Positions 41,901 through 51,016 of a DNA stretch of 64,000 nt are shown in pieces. The position numbers and the translations under genes are program-made. A model generated the notes under the pieces. The model was not told the origin of the DNA. It saw only the letters and a list, made by a program, of their open reading frames with translations, and made no database searches. The DNA is from a bacterium (lineage in GTDB: Bacteria > Armatimonadota > Zipacnadia > Zipacnadales > UBA11051). Numbering within the stretch: the stretch's first letter is position 1; each line of letters starts with the position of its first letter. The DNA is taken from positions 1 through 64,000 of the forward strand of contig JAJFUB010000090.1 in the NCBI GenBank assembly GCA_021372615.1, given 5' to 3'.

Positions 41901-43178
41901 ATGAGACTGACTGTCCGCTGTCTGCTGCTGGTTGTGCTCTGTGCCTCCGTCACGCTGGCCCAGCCGCTGTTCGACTACGTGGCGGCGCCGGATGCCGCCT
42001 ACAAGTGGGAGAAGGTCAGCGAGGCCGATGGCGCGATGGGCTGCAAGATCATCACGCTCAGCCTGACCTCGCAGGTCTGGCAGGGGATCACCTGGACCCA
42101 CCAACTGGTCATCGTGCAGCCGCCGAAGCTGGACAACTGCCAGACCGCGGTGATGCTCATCAACGGCGGGAAGATGGGCGACAAGGAGCTGGCGATGCTG
42201 GCCATGCTGGCTGCGACTGTCTCCGGGCCCATCGTCTATCTGGGCGACATCCCCAACCAGCCCCTGTTCAACAACCTGCGCGAGGACGCGCTGATCGCCT
42301 ATACCTTCACGCGCTACCTGGCGACCCACGACGCGACCTGGCCGCTGCTGTACCCGATGGTCAAGTCGGCAGTGCGGGCCATGGATGCGGTGCAGGAGTA
42401 CACGCAGCAGAACTGGCCGCAACGGGTGGAGAAGTTCGTGACCACGGGCGCCTCCAAGCGCGGCTGGACCACGTGGTTCACCGGCGAGGTAGACCCGCAG
42501 CGCGTCGCCGGCATCGCCCCGATCATCTACAACAACCTCGACATGCCCGCCCAGATGGCGCTGCAGAAGTCCTCGTACGGCGTGTACAGCAGCCAGATTG
42601 ACGACTACACCGCGCTGGGGCTGCCCGACCTGCTGCAGACCGAGGAGGGGCGGGCCTTCGGGGCCATGGTGGACCCCTTCACCTACCGCGACAGGCTGAC
42701 GATGCCCAAGCTGCTGATCCACGGCACCAATGACCCGTACTGGGTGCTGGACTCCGCGAACATCTACTGGGACAAGCTGCCGGGGCCCAAGTGGGTGCTG
42801 AACCAGCCCAACATCGGCCACGGGATTGACTTCATACGGTTCCTGCCCGCCGAGGGCGCGTTCTACCTGTGCTGCGCGGGCCGGCAGCAGTTCCCTGAAC
42901 TCAACTGGCACTTCCAGCGCGACGCCGGCAGCCTGAAGCTAGGGGTCATCACGGACATCGCCCCCAAGCGTGTGGCGCAGTGGACGGCAACAGCCCCGAC
43001 ACGCGACTTCCGCCCCTCGAAGTGGGAGAGCAAGGTGCTGGAGCAGGCCGGTGGGCAGTGGCTCGCCGAGGTAGCGAAGCCACAGACCGGCTACGCGGCG
43101 CTGTTTGTCGAGGTCGTGTACGACATGGCGGGGCGCGAGGTGCCGCTGAGCACGGGGATCGAGATCATCGGGCCGTAG
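41901..43178 (+). CDS. PqaA/PhoPQ-activated pathogenicity-related esterase-like protein
   Basis: A 425-residue exported alpha/beta hydrolase; the signal peptide is RLTVRCLLLVVLCASVTLA, and ATG 41901 is preceded by AAAGGTGA. The family motif with the presumed nucleophile is VTTGASKRGWTTW (Ser in ASKRG), followed by PIIYNNLDMPAQM, KLLIHGTNDPYWVLDS (Asp) and PNIGHGIDF (His), completing a Ser-Asp-His triad. The name comes from a Salmonella gene; here it is probably an esterase or peptidase in polymer breakdown outside the cytoplasm. It lies between the ceramidase-like gene and the next secreted protein on the same strand. Confidence 0.88.
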   Translation: MRLTVRCLLLVVLCASVTLAQPLFDYVAAPDAAYKWEKVSEADGAMGCKIITLSLTSQVWQGITWTHQLVIVQPPKLDNCQTAVMLINGGKMGDKELAMLAMLAATVSGPIVYLGDIPNQPLFNNLREDALIAYTFTRYLATHDATWPLLYPMVKSAVRAMDAVQEYTQQNWPQRVEKFVTTGASKRGWTTWFTGEVDPQRVAGIAPIIYNNLDMPAQMALQKSSYGVYSSQIDDYTALGLPDLLQTEEGRAFGAMVDPFTYRDRLTMPKLLIHGTNDPYWVLDSANIYWDKLPGPKWVLNQPNIGHGIDFIRFLPAEGAFYLCCAGRQQFPELNWHFQRDAGSLKLGVITDIAPKRVAQWTATAPTRDFRPSKWESKVLEQAGGQWLAEVAKPQTGYAALFVEVVYDMAGREVPLSTGIEIIGP

Positions 43179-43197
43179 GGGCCATGAGAGGGCACAC

Positions 43198-45423
43198 ATG
43201 CGCGCGATTGCTCTGCTGGGGATCGTCCTGGCCGTCACTCCTGCCTGCGCCCACTGGGAGACGGACAACCCGGCCTTCGCGTGGGCTACGCCGGGGCAGG
43301 TGCGGTGGCTCATTGACTACTCCAAGATGGAGCAGCCGCATGTCGAGCTGATGCTCGACGCGGGCTTCACCTTCCTGCAGGGCGGCGGCTTCGCGCCCGA
43401 GGCCCTCGGGGCCGTCAAGGCGCGCCCTGGCGCGCACTCCATGCAGTACATCTGCAGCCGCACGATCTACCACGAGTTGCTCTTCCCCAAGTATCCCGAA
43501 CTGAAGGACGCCGCGATCCTCAACCCCGACGGCTCCTACAAGATCATCTACAACAACCCGAAGCGCTATGCGGGGTGCTGGAACCGTCCGGCGTGGCTGG
43601 CGTACATCAAGCGCCTGATGGACGACATCAAGGCCCGGGGCGTGGACACGATCTTCTTCGACAACCCCATGACCTGGGCGTGTTGCTGCCCGACGTGCCA
43701 GGAGCTGTTCGCGCACTTTGCCCTCGAGAAGACTGGCCAGCCGCTGAAGCTCGGGCAGTTCGGCAAGCCGAGTGAGTTGGAGAACTGGTTCACGCTCGAC
43801 ACGGCGGTGCGCTTCTGGACGCAGATCCGCGACTACGCCCACAGCCAGGGCATGTTCATCGTCGCCAACAACATGACGTACTGGCTCATCAACCAGGGCC
43901 TCACGGATGGGGTCTTCTCCGAGGGCAATGGGCACGCGCCCTTCCAACAGGACATCGCGGCCTACAAGATCGGGCTGGCGGTGTCGCACGGCAAGCCCAC
44001 CGGCATCCTCGACTATGTCCCGCTGAAGGTCATGCAGGCTCGCGGCAAGACGGCCTTCAACGCCTCTACGGGCTCGGGGGAGAAGTGGACCGGCGCGCCG
44101 ATCGCCGAGGAGTTCCAGGTGGCGTTGGCGCAGGGAGCCGCGTGCGGCGGCAACTACATCGCTAACTTCTCGCTGGAACTGGGCCGACGCATCGAGCAGA
44201 TGACCGTGCCCGAGGACCGGAAGATCGTGGAGGGGCTGAAGCTGTACAACGGCTTCCTGCAGGCGCACCCGGAGGTCTATGCGAAGGCGCAGCCCGGCTC
44301 CCCGGTGGCCGTGCTCTTCAGCCTCACCGCCGGTCCGCGTGAGGGCGAGATCCTGGGCCACAAGCGCGGTGCCTTCAACAGCATCCTGTGGGCACTGCAA
44401 CAGCAGGGGGTGCCGGCCGAGGTGATCGTCGAGGACGACCTGCAGCCGGCGCGTCTGGCGGGCCTGAAGACGGTCATCCTCAGCGACGTGACCGTCCTGG
44501 AGCCCGAAGCGGCCCGCGGGCTGGCGGGTTTCGCCAAGGCCGGTGGCACGGTGATCGTCGCCGGCGCGACGAGGGTGCGCGGGAAGTACGAGCCCTCGAC
44601 GCAGGCCCGTCCCCTCTCCAGCGTCTTCCCCGGGAGCCGCGAACTGAGCCTGTCGGTCTACCTGCCCGCCGACTTCAGCACCGATGCGGGCTATGTCGCC
44701 CAGCCGCCATGGCTGAAGGTGGACAAGGAGGTCGGCAACGCCACCGCGATGTTCCGTGGCGCGCCGGGGAAGTACCGCCTGGTGCTCTCGTACTTCGACG
44801 AGAGCGACGGGCAGGGCAGCTTCGAGCTGCTCGTGGACGGCAAGCAGGTCGGGCAGTGGCAGAACACGGCCGATGACGACACGACCCACACGCACACCGC
44901 CACGGGCGTGGCGCTCAAGACCGGCTCGCAGATCACGGTAGTGGGCCATTCGGGGGGCGGCGAGTACGGTCGCTTCGAGCGACTCGTGGTGATGGGCGAG
45001 ACCGACGGCGGGAACATCGTCGAGATGAAGGTGGGGAAGGGGAAGCTAGTGCAGGCACTGACGCCGCTGCCGCAGTTGGTGGCAGAGGACCTGGAGAAGC
45101 TGTGTGCTCCGCTCCGCCGACTGCTGCCCGTTCGCGTAGGTGCGGACGTCCCGGACGCGCCAGCTTCGCGCAAGCGCCTCCTGAACCTCACGCGCGGCAC
45201 CGACGGCGCCCTGTGCGCCCACATCGTCAACTACGACTTTCGCTACGACGACAAGCTCGCGCTGCAGAGCATCGAGCCGACGCCGGCCATGACGCTGCAG
45301 GCGCCCGGCGTCAAGCAGGCGACGCTGCTCACGCCGGAAGCAGCGCCCCAGGTGCTGCCGACCAGGAACGGCCAGATCACGGTGCCAGCGATCCGCATCT
45401 ACGGTGTCGTCGTCATGCGCTAG
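43198..45423 (+). CDS. Secreted beta-galactosidase/GH-like barrel with trimerisation (GATase-like) domain
   Basis: A 741-residue exported protein starting at ATG 43198 with a short signal peptide (ending ACA or CAH). Residues 25-330 resemble a TIM-barrel hydrolase: YIKRLMDDIKARGVDTIFFD and CCCPTCQELFAHFA, with NNMTYWLINQGLTDGVFSEG. Residues 365-470 form a GATase-like fold (VAVLFSLTAG, PAEVIVEDDLQPARLAGLKT, VIVAGATRV) like the trimerisation domain of GH42 enzymes. Residues about 480-610 look like a carbohydrate-binding module, and a small beta domain ends the protein. The active-site acids are not obvious, so catalysis is unproven. Confidence 0.7.
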   Translation: MRAIALLGIVLAVTPACAHWETDNPAFAWATPGQVRWLIDYSKMEQPHVELMLDAGFTFLQGGGFAPEALGAVKARPGAHSMQYICSRTIYHELLFPKYPELKDAAILNPDGSYKIIYNNPKRYAGCWNRPAWLAYIKRLMDDIKARGVDTIFFDNPMTWACCCPTCQELFAHFALEKTGQPLKLGQFGKPSELENWFTLDTAVRFWTQIRDYAHSQGMFIVANNMTYWLINQGLTDGVFSEGNGHAPFQQDIAAYKIGLAVSHGKPTGILDYVPLKVMQARGKTAFNASTGSGEKWTGAPIAEEFQVALAQGAACGGNYIANFSLELGRRIEQMTVPEDRKIVEGLKLYNGFLQAHPEVYAKAQPGSPVAVLFSLTAGPREGEILGHKRGAFNSILWALQQQGVPAEVIVEDDLQPARLAGLKTVILSDVTVLEPEAARGLAGFAKAGGTVIVAGATRVRGKYEPSTQARPLSSVFPGSRELSLSVYLPADFSTDAGYVAQPPWLKVDKEVGNATAMFRGAPGKYRLVLSYFDESDGQGSFELLVDGKQVGQWQNTADDDTTHTHTATGVALKTGSQITVVGHSGGGEYGRFERLVVMGETDGGNIVEMKVGKGKLVQALTPLPQLVAEDLEKLCAPLRRLLPVRVGADVPDAPASRKRLLNLTRGTDGALCAHIVNYDFRYDDKLALQSIEPTPAMTLQAPGVKQATLLTPEAAPQVLPTRNGQITVPAIRIYGVVVMR

Positions 45424-45427
45424 GGGT

Positions 45428-45506
45428 CTGTAGGACGGGGGCTTGTACCCCGCCCAGCCGTTCGGCGATCGCTGCTCGGGGCGGGGTACAAGCCCCCGCC
45501 CTACAG
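45428..45506. repeat. Palindromic repeat between convergent genes, family of 25487-25558
   Basis: 28-base arms at 45428-45455 and 45479-45506 are inverted copies with one mismatch, around a 23-base loop. The right arm begins GGGCGGGGTACAAGCCCCCG and is identical to 25531-25558. It begins 5 bp after one stop codon and ends 11 bp before the convergent one, so it may also terminate both transcripts. Confidence 0.9.
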
Positions 45507-45516
45507 CCCCGGCCCC

Positions 45517-48414
45517 TCACCTCAGCCACAACACCGCCGTCTCGCCCGGCCCCAGGCGCACCGTGATCGTGCTGCCTTCGCGATTGGTCTGCACCGGGAC
45601 CGGGCAGCCGCCGGGCACCAGCACATCTATCGCTTCCTTGACCGGCTTGCGTGAGTAGACGTGGGGCGTCACGGGGTAGTCCACGCTGCGGTTCAGCAGG
45701 AAGAGATAGCGCTCCCCGTCCTCCGTCACCCGCAGCAGGCCGCCGGTCACTTCCGCCCCCGACGCCGCCTCCACCCACTTCGGGAAGTCCATGTAGTCCT
45801 CGAGCCCCGCGAGGGACGGGATGAGCCACGCATGGCCCTGGCCCGTCGCGATGTCCTTGCCGCCACGCCGCAGGTCAGTGGTCGTGTGGTCGGCGCCCAG
45901 CGTCTTCGTCAGCAGGCCGCACGGCCGCGCCAGTTCGTCGTAGGTCCCGTTCTCGCCGATGAGGATGAGCAGCTTGCCTCTGGCCTGCGCGAAGTCCACC
46001 AGTTGCTGCTGCAGGCGGGCGGCCATGTACTTGCCCGCCGGGACGATGACGACATTGAAGTCGCTCAGCTTCGCGCGGCCGTCGAGGACGTACTCCTCGG
46101 GCAGCAGCTCGTAGCGGATGCCCCACCGGAACAGGGCGGCGTGGATGCTGAGAATCTGCGCGTAGGCGTTGGCATCCGGCCGCTCATTGCGCATCGTGGC
46201 CGAAGGCTGCAGCACCAGCGCGTGCGCCGGGGCGATGCGGCTGTGGGTCAGCACCCAGTCGAGCTGCTCCATCTTCCGCTTCGCCACCGCCAGGCCCGGC
46301 GCGCAGTAGCGCACCGTCGTCAGGTCATACTGCGGGTTGAACCAGTTGCCGTTGTACTGGAAGAGATACGAGCCGGCGGTGTAGGCGTACCACTTCATCT
46401 GCAGCGTCCGCCCCCACATGCAGCAGTCGCTGATGTGCTTCTCCAGCCCCCGGCGCTGGGCGCGCTCGTCCCACACCCGGTCCCGCTCCTCCTGGCAGCC
46501 CCAGAAGTCCTCCATGTAGCCGAGGCCCTTGTTCGCGTAGCGGTTGAGACTGCTCAGATAGACGTGTCCGAGCTGCATCTGCGGCGCGCCGCGGTGGTAG
46601 GAGAGCACGTCGCAGGTCTCGAAGAGGCGCGCCCCGTTGATCTGGTTGAGCAGCCCGCTGTGCCGCGCCACGACGGGCTTGTCCGGGTCGGCGGCCTTGA
46701 GGCTGTCGTAGATGAGCTTCAGGTACCCCAGGTAGGCTTCATCGCGGAAGGCCTCGAACTCGGCGACCAGCGGCGTGATCTCTTTGCGCCCCAGGTACGC
46801 ATCGGGTGGCGGCTGGATGGCCGCGAAGTCGGCGTAGTTGGCGCCCCACTCCTGGTTCAGAGCCGCGATCGTCTGGTACTTGCCCTGCAGGTACTGCCGG
46901 AAGGCCACCTCGCCTTGCGGGCCGTAGCCGGTCTCGCGCACGCCCTTGTCGGTGGTGAAGGTCGGGTACGCCTCCTGGTCCACCTCGTGGAAGAGCACCC
47001 GCGGCTCGCGCTTGCAGAAGGTCGCGTACTGCGTCAGGTAGTCCTTGATGTACGCCCGCACCGCCGGGTGCAGCCAGTTGAGGCTGTGATTGCCCCCGCT
47101 GCTCTTGCCCTGCAGGCCGTCCTGGGAGAGCTTGAAGAAGTCCGGCTCGCCCTTGTGCTGGTCGAGCAGCCACTGGGGCGCGTACAGGTACTCGTGCAGC
47201 CCGAAGCTCAGATAGCCGAAGGTGCCGGCATAGCCCAGTCTGGTGAGGTTGTCACAGGCCTCGGTGACATTGCTGAAGTCCACGTCGGCGGGGGTGTGGA
47301 CCTTGGGCGATCCGGGGGCGGCACTGTGGAACTCCAGGTCGAAGGGCTTCTCCCAGGCGCTGAACTGCGCGGGGCTCCAGCACCCGAACAACAGGCGGTT
47401 CATGCGCCCGTTCGGCTCGATGGCGCGGACGGACCGCTCCTGCCTCCCGAAGTGCCTGGGCAAGTTCACCTTGGCCGGGCGCAGGCTCGCAAGCTGTGCC
47501 TCGAGGTCCTTCTTCAGAGCCGCGAGTGTCCCGGAGAGTCTATCCGCGCTCGTGCTGAAGGCGGCATTGTCCGCCTCGGTCTTGCTCTTGAAGGCGGCGA
47601 TGTAGGCGCCGTACGTCGTGTTGAGTTGCTGGTCGCTGGCCTCGAAGCGCTGCCGCAGGTCGGCCGTCTGCGTCGGCTTGCCGACGTAGTAGGCACACCG
47701 CTCCACATCGCGGAGCAGGCTCTCGACGAAGGCGGACTCGAACACCAGGGCGTTGTAGCGGGTCGCCATCTGGAAGATCGTGTCATTGTCCGCCTGGTGC
47801 TTGGCGTAACGGCTGAGCGGCCCGCCGCCGATCTCCACCCCGATGGTCTGGTTGGTCCACACGTCCGCCTTCAGCTCGGAGGGCGAGCCCAGCTTCTCCA
47901 GGATCACGTTGTCGAACCACACGCGCCCGACGGCGTACTCGACCGAGAGCAGGAGCTGGGCCTGCGTGCCATCGTCAGGAGTGACGACGAGGCCGGCCCG
48001 CTGTACCCACTCCCCCAGCCGCGTGGTCTTCACCTGCGCGGGGTAGCTGCGGTTCTTGATGACCCCGCTCTTGGGGTCGCGCCAGTTAATGACCATGCCG
48101 ATGGCGCTGTCAGGCACGGCGGGGTCGTGGCGGATGTGGACGCCCAGTCGGTACACCGTCTTGGGCTCCAACGCCAGCAGCGGCGCGCACGCGAAGGCGC
48201 GGTCGCCACTGCGCACTGCCGTGATGCGCAGCGACTGGCGCCCGTGCTGGGCCGCGGTGGCGTCCAGTTCGTACTTGGACTGCGAATCGTCGGGCCACTG
48301 GGTCCAGCCCAACGCCGGCTCCTCGAAGTCCTGGTTGGCGAACCGGGCCGGCCCCTGGGCGAGCGCGCAGGCGGCGGCAAGAAGAACGACGGCCATGGGG
48401 AAGCAGAGGCGCAT
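45517..48414 (-). CDS. Large secreted GH42-like protein with N-terminal carbohydrate-binding-like domain
   Basis: A 965-residue exported protein; the start ATG 48414 follows GGAGGGATACCCC and a signal peptide ends near ALA (about residue 18). Residues 20-175 look like a CBM (ANQDFEEPALGWTQW ... VWFDNVILEKL). Residues 230-310 are helical. Residues 330-750 resemble the GH42/GH-A barrel: FHEVDQEAYPTF, EWGANYADFAAIQPP, VVARHSGLLNQINGA and GLGYMEDFWGCQEERDR, in which the Glu residues of HEVDQE and YMEDFW are the likely acid/base and nucleophile. Residues 760-880 form a GATase-like domain, and a beta domain ends the protein. Confidence 0.72.
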   Translation of the reverse strand: MRLCFPMAVVLLAAACALAQGPARFANQDFEEPALGWTQWPDDSQSKYELDATAAQHGRQSLRITAVRSGDRAFACAPLLALEPKTVYRLGVHIRHDPAVPDSAIGMVINWRDPKSGVIKNRSYPAQVKTTRLGEWVQRAGLVVTPDDGTQAQLLLSVEYAVGRVWFDNVILEKLGSPSELKADVWTNQTIGVEIGGGPLSRYAKHQADNDTIFQMATRYNALVFESAFVESLLRDVERCAYYVGKPTQTADLRQRFEASDQQLNTTYGAYIAAFKSKTEADNAAFSTSADRLSGTLAALKKDLEAQLASLRPAKVNLPRHFGRQERSVRAIEPNGRMNRLLFGCWSPAQFSAWEKPFDLEFHSAAPGSPKVHTPADVDFSNVTEACDNLTRLGYAGTFGYLSFGLHEYLYAPQWLLDQHKGEPDFFKLSQDGLQGKSSGGNHSLNWLHPAVRAYIKDYLTQYATFCKREPRVLFHEVDQEAYPTFTTDKGVRETGYGPQGEVAFRQYLQGKYQTIAALNQEWGANYADFAAIQPPPDAYLGRKEITPLVAEFEAFRDEAYLGYLKLIYDSLKAADPDKPVVARHSGLLNQINGARLFETCDVLSYHRGAPQMQLGHVYLSSLNRYANKGLGYMEDFWGCQEERDRVWDERAQRRGLEKHISDCCMWGRTLQMKWYAYTAGSYLFQYNGNWFNPQYDLTTVRYCAPGLAVAKRKMEQLDWVLTHSRIAPAHALVLQPSATMRNERPDANAYAQILSIHAALFRWGIRYELLPEEYVLDGRAKLSDFNVVIVPAGKYMAARLQQQLVDFAQARGKLLILIGENGTYDELARPCGLLTKTLGADHTTTDLRRGGKDIATGQGHAWLIPSLAGLEDYMDFPKWVEAASGAEVTGGLLRVTEDGERYLFLLNRSVDYPVTPHVYSRKPVKEAIDVLVPGGCPVPVQTNREGSTITVRLGPGETAVLWLR

Positions 48415-48469
48415 GGGGTATCCCTCCGTGACGGGTTGCCGGATTGGGGACAGCCAGGATGTGACCGGC

Positions 48470-51007
48470 TCAGGCATCAGAGGTGGGCAGCAGCCCGGCC
48501 AGTGTGTCCAGCAGCTTGGTGAGGCTGAAGGGTTTCTGCAGCACTGCTCCGGCGCCTAGATCGGCCATTTCCTGGCGAAGCTGCGGATCCAGCTTGCCGG
48601 TGATGACGACCGTGGGCAGCGGGGCCGCAAGCGCGCGGGCCTGCCGCACGATGGCGACGCCACCGGCGCCGGGCATCATCAAGTCGGTGACCACCACGTC
48701 GAAGTCGCCCTCCCGCAGGGCCCCCATGGCCTCCTCGGTGGAGCGGGCCGGGGTCACGGTGTGGCCGAGCTGCGTGAGGGCCGTGGCGACGGCCTTGCGG
48801 ACATCCGTCTCATCCTCGGCGAGCAGTATGCGGGCAGGCCGCGCCCTGGCCGCCGTCATGGGCGCCGGGGTCTCGGCCGCGGCGGCGTTCTCGTCGAGGA
48901 GGGGCAGCCGCACCACAAACGTCGTCCCCTGGTGTGGCTCGCTGCGGACGTCCATCTGTCCACCGTGCGCCGTCACGATCCCGTGTGACACTGACAGCCC
49001 CAGCCCGGTACCGTGCGGCTCGACGCCCGGCTCAGCCCGCTTGGTGGTGAAGAACGGCTCGAAGACGCGGGCGAGGTGCTCGGGCGCGATGCCCGTGCCG
49101 GTGTCGCTGACGCTGATCACGAGGCTCCGCGGGGCCTCAGGGATGGGGGCGGTCGCGATGCTCAGGCGTCGGCGCCCCAGCGGCACCCCCGCCCCGGACA
49201 TCGCCTGGACGCCATTGATGATCAGGTTGAGCAGGACCTGTTCGAGCTGTCCCGGATCGCCGTGCACCCGTGCCCCGGGCAGCCGATTGTCGCGCTCCAC
49301 CGTCACCTGGGCGTTCTCGCACTGGCGCCGTGAGACCGCGAGGGCGCGCTCGATGATGTCTTCGACGGCCACTGGTTCGCGTCGCGGCTCGCGTGGCCGG
49401 GCGAAGGCCATCAGGTCGGCACAGGTGGCGCCGCCCCGGCGGGCCGAGCGCAGGACCACTTCCCTGAGTTCGCGGGACTCCTGGGGATCGCTCGGGTCGG
49501 CCATCTCGGCCTGCAGCAGCATCGCCGCCAGCAGGTTGTTGAACTCGTGGGCGACCCCGGCGGCAAGTTGCCCCGCCGCCGCGAGCCGCTGCGCATGCTC
49601 CATCTGCTTGCGGGTGGTGATGTCCGTCGCCAGGGCGATCACGACATCCTGGTTGAGGTAGGTGCCCTTGTACAGATGCACATCGCACGGAAACAGATCA
49701 CCGCTGGCGCGGCGTCCCCAGAACTCGAACTCCTGCAGCTCGCCGAGGAAGGCGCACTGGATCTTCTGGCTGATGTCCGCGAGGTCGTTCTTGCCGGGCG
49801 CCGCGATGGCCTCGAGGGTCTTGCCGACGAAAAAGTCACGCGGGTATCCGAACATCGCCTCGGCGCCGTAGTTGGTGTCGAGGAAGCGCCCCTCGCGGTC
49901 CTGAATGTAGATGGCCTCATCCACGGCGTTGAACAGCTCGTGGTAGCTGACCTCGGTGGCGCGAAGGGCCTCCTGGGCGTGCTCCTGGGGCGTAATGTCG
50001 CTGATGAACAGCAGGCGGCTGGGCGGGCGCCTGCGGTGGCGCTGCAGGAGGAAGAGACGCAGCTCGTACGTCCGCTCGTTCCCGGCCGTCCCCATGTTCT
50101 CCTTGAGCCGGTGGACGCCCTCATCATCGCAGTAGGCGCGCACCTGCGGCCAGCAGGGGAGAACGTGTTCCACCGGCCAGCCCAGTACCGCGGCCACCTC
50201 CCGGTCCAGGATGCGCTGAGCGGCGGCGTTGAAGTCCACGATGCGCTCGTACTCGTCCACGACGACCACACCGTCGCTGATGGCCTCGAACACGGCGTCG
50301 CGAGCCACGGGAGCCAGGTCCAGCAGCTTCATGCGGAACAGCGCCCAGGCCAAGGCCAGGCCGCTGATGGTGAAGGCGGCCGGAGTGCAGTCTACGCCGG
50401 GCAAAGGCCCAAGGCGCAGCAGGTAGCAGACATTGGTGACCCACGGGGCCAGGGCGGCCGCCAGGACGACGTGGCCCTGGGCGCGCTGGCGCGGCCCGGC
50501 CCGCACGACGGTATGGATGATGATCCCCAGGGCGATCAGGATCAGCGCGTACGAGTAGGTGACGTGCAGCCAGTACGCCGGCCCGGGGCTGGGGGTGACG
50601 GTGACGAGGCCGCCCAGGTCGGTGAGGCGCACCGCCGCGTAGTACAGCAGGTGCAGCTCGTTGGTGGCGACCAGCACGACGGTGAGCGCGGGCACGACGA
50701 ACAGCGCGGCGAGGCGCCGCTGTGTCAGCCAGTCGGTGCGGTTCGCATAGTGGAGGGCGAAGATGAGGAACGTCACCGGCACGGTGGCGATACCGAGGTA
50801 CTCGACCTTGACCCACTGCATCGCCACCGTGAGGCTATGGCTGGCCATCTCGGCGGCCACGCCCAGCGACCAGACGGCGACGCTGAGCATGAGGGCTTCG
50901 AGCGCGCCGGCCATGGGCATCTGGCGCCGGCGCCAGGCATAGTGGGCGGCCAGAATGGCCGCCAGGCCTGGCGCCAGGATGATGATCGGATAGGCGTACG
51001 GCGGCAT
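48470..51007 (-). CDS. Hybrid sensor histidine kinase (7TM-PAS-PAS-HisKA-HATPase-REC)
   Basis: An 845-residue membrane sensor. About seven helices in residues 1-235 match the 7TM histidine kinase sensor type. Two PAS domains follow (about 240-355 and 365-470; YHELFNAVDEAIYIQDREG, MFGYPRDFFVGKTLEAIA). The phosphoacceptor His lies in GVAHEFNNLLAAM (about residue 485), with the N, G1 and G2 boxes ILNG-like NLIINGVQAM, DTGTGIAPEHL and GTGLGLSVSHGI. The C-terminal receiver domain has the acceptor Asp in VVTDLMMPG (about 772) and Lys in LQKPFS. No separate response regulator with an output domain lies beside it. It follows the aminotransferase by 9 bp. Confidence 0.92.
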   Translation of the reverse strand: MPPYAYPIIILAPGLAAILAAHYAWRRRQMPMAGALEALMLSVAVWSLGVAAEMASHSLTVAMQWVKVEYLGIATVPVTFLIFALHYANRTDWLTQRRLAALFVVPALTVVLVATNELHLLYYAAVRLTDLGGLVTVTPSPGPAYWLHVTYSYALILIALGIIIHTVVRAGPRQRAQGHVVLAAALAPWVTNVCYLLRLGPLPGVDCTPAAFTISGLALAWALFRMKLLDLAPVARDAVFEAISDGVVVVDEYERIVDFNAAAQRILDREVAAVLGWPVEHVLPCWPQVRAYCDDEGVHRLKENMGTAGNERTYELRLFLLQRHRRRPPSRLLFISDITPQEHAQEALRATEVSYHELFNAVDEAIYIQDREGRFLDTNYGAEAMFGYPRDFFVGKTLEAIAAPGKNDLADISQKIQCAFLGELQEFEFWGRRASGDLFPCDVHLYKGTYLNQDVVIALATDITTRKQMEHAQRLAAAGQLAAGVAHEFNNLLAAMLLQAEMADPSDPQESRELREVVLRSARRGGATCADLMAFARPREPRREPVAVEDIIERALAVSRRQCENAQVTVERDNRLPGARVHGDPGQLEQVLLNLIINGVQAMSGAGVPLGRRRLSIATAPIPEAPRSLVISVSDTGTGIAPEHLARVFEPFFTTKRAEPGVEPHGTGLGLSVSHGIVTAHGGQMDVRSEPHQGTTFVVRLPLLDENAAAAETPAPMTAARARPARILLAEDETDVRKAVATALTQLGHTVTPARSTEEAMGALREGDFDVVVTDLMMPGAGGVAIVRQARALAAPLPTVVITGKLDPQLRQEMADLGAGAVLQKPFSLTKLLDTLAGLLPTSDA

Positions 51008-51016
51008 GGGCGTCTC

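Noticed and set aside
45661-48522. Plus-strand open frame of 953 codons opposite the GH42-like gene
   Set aside because: The composition is typical of an antisense shadow (Val/Leu/Gly/Arg), with no family motif; the minus-strand frame has signal peptide, ribosome site and conserved motifs.
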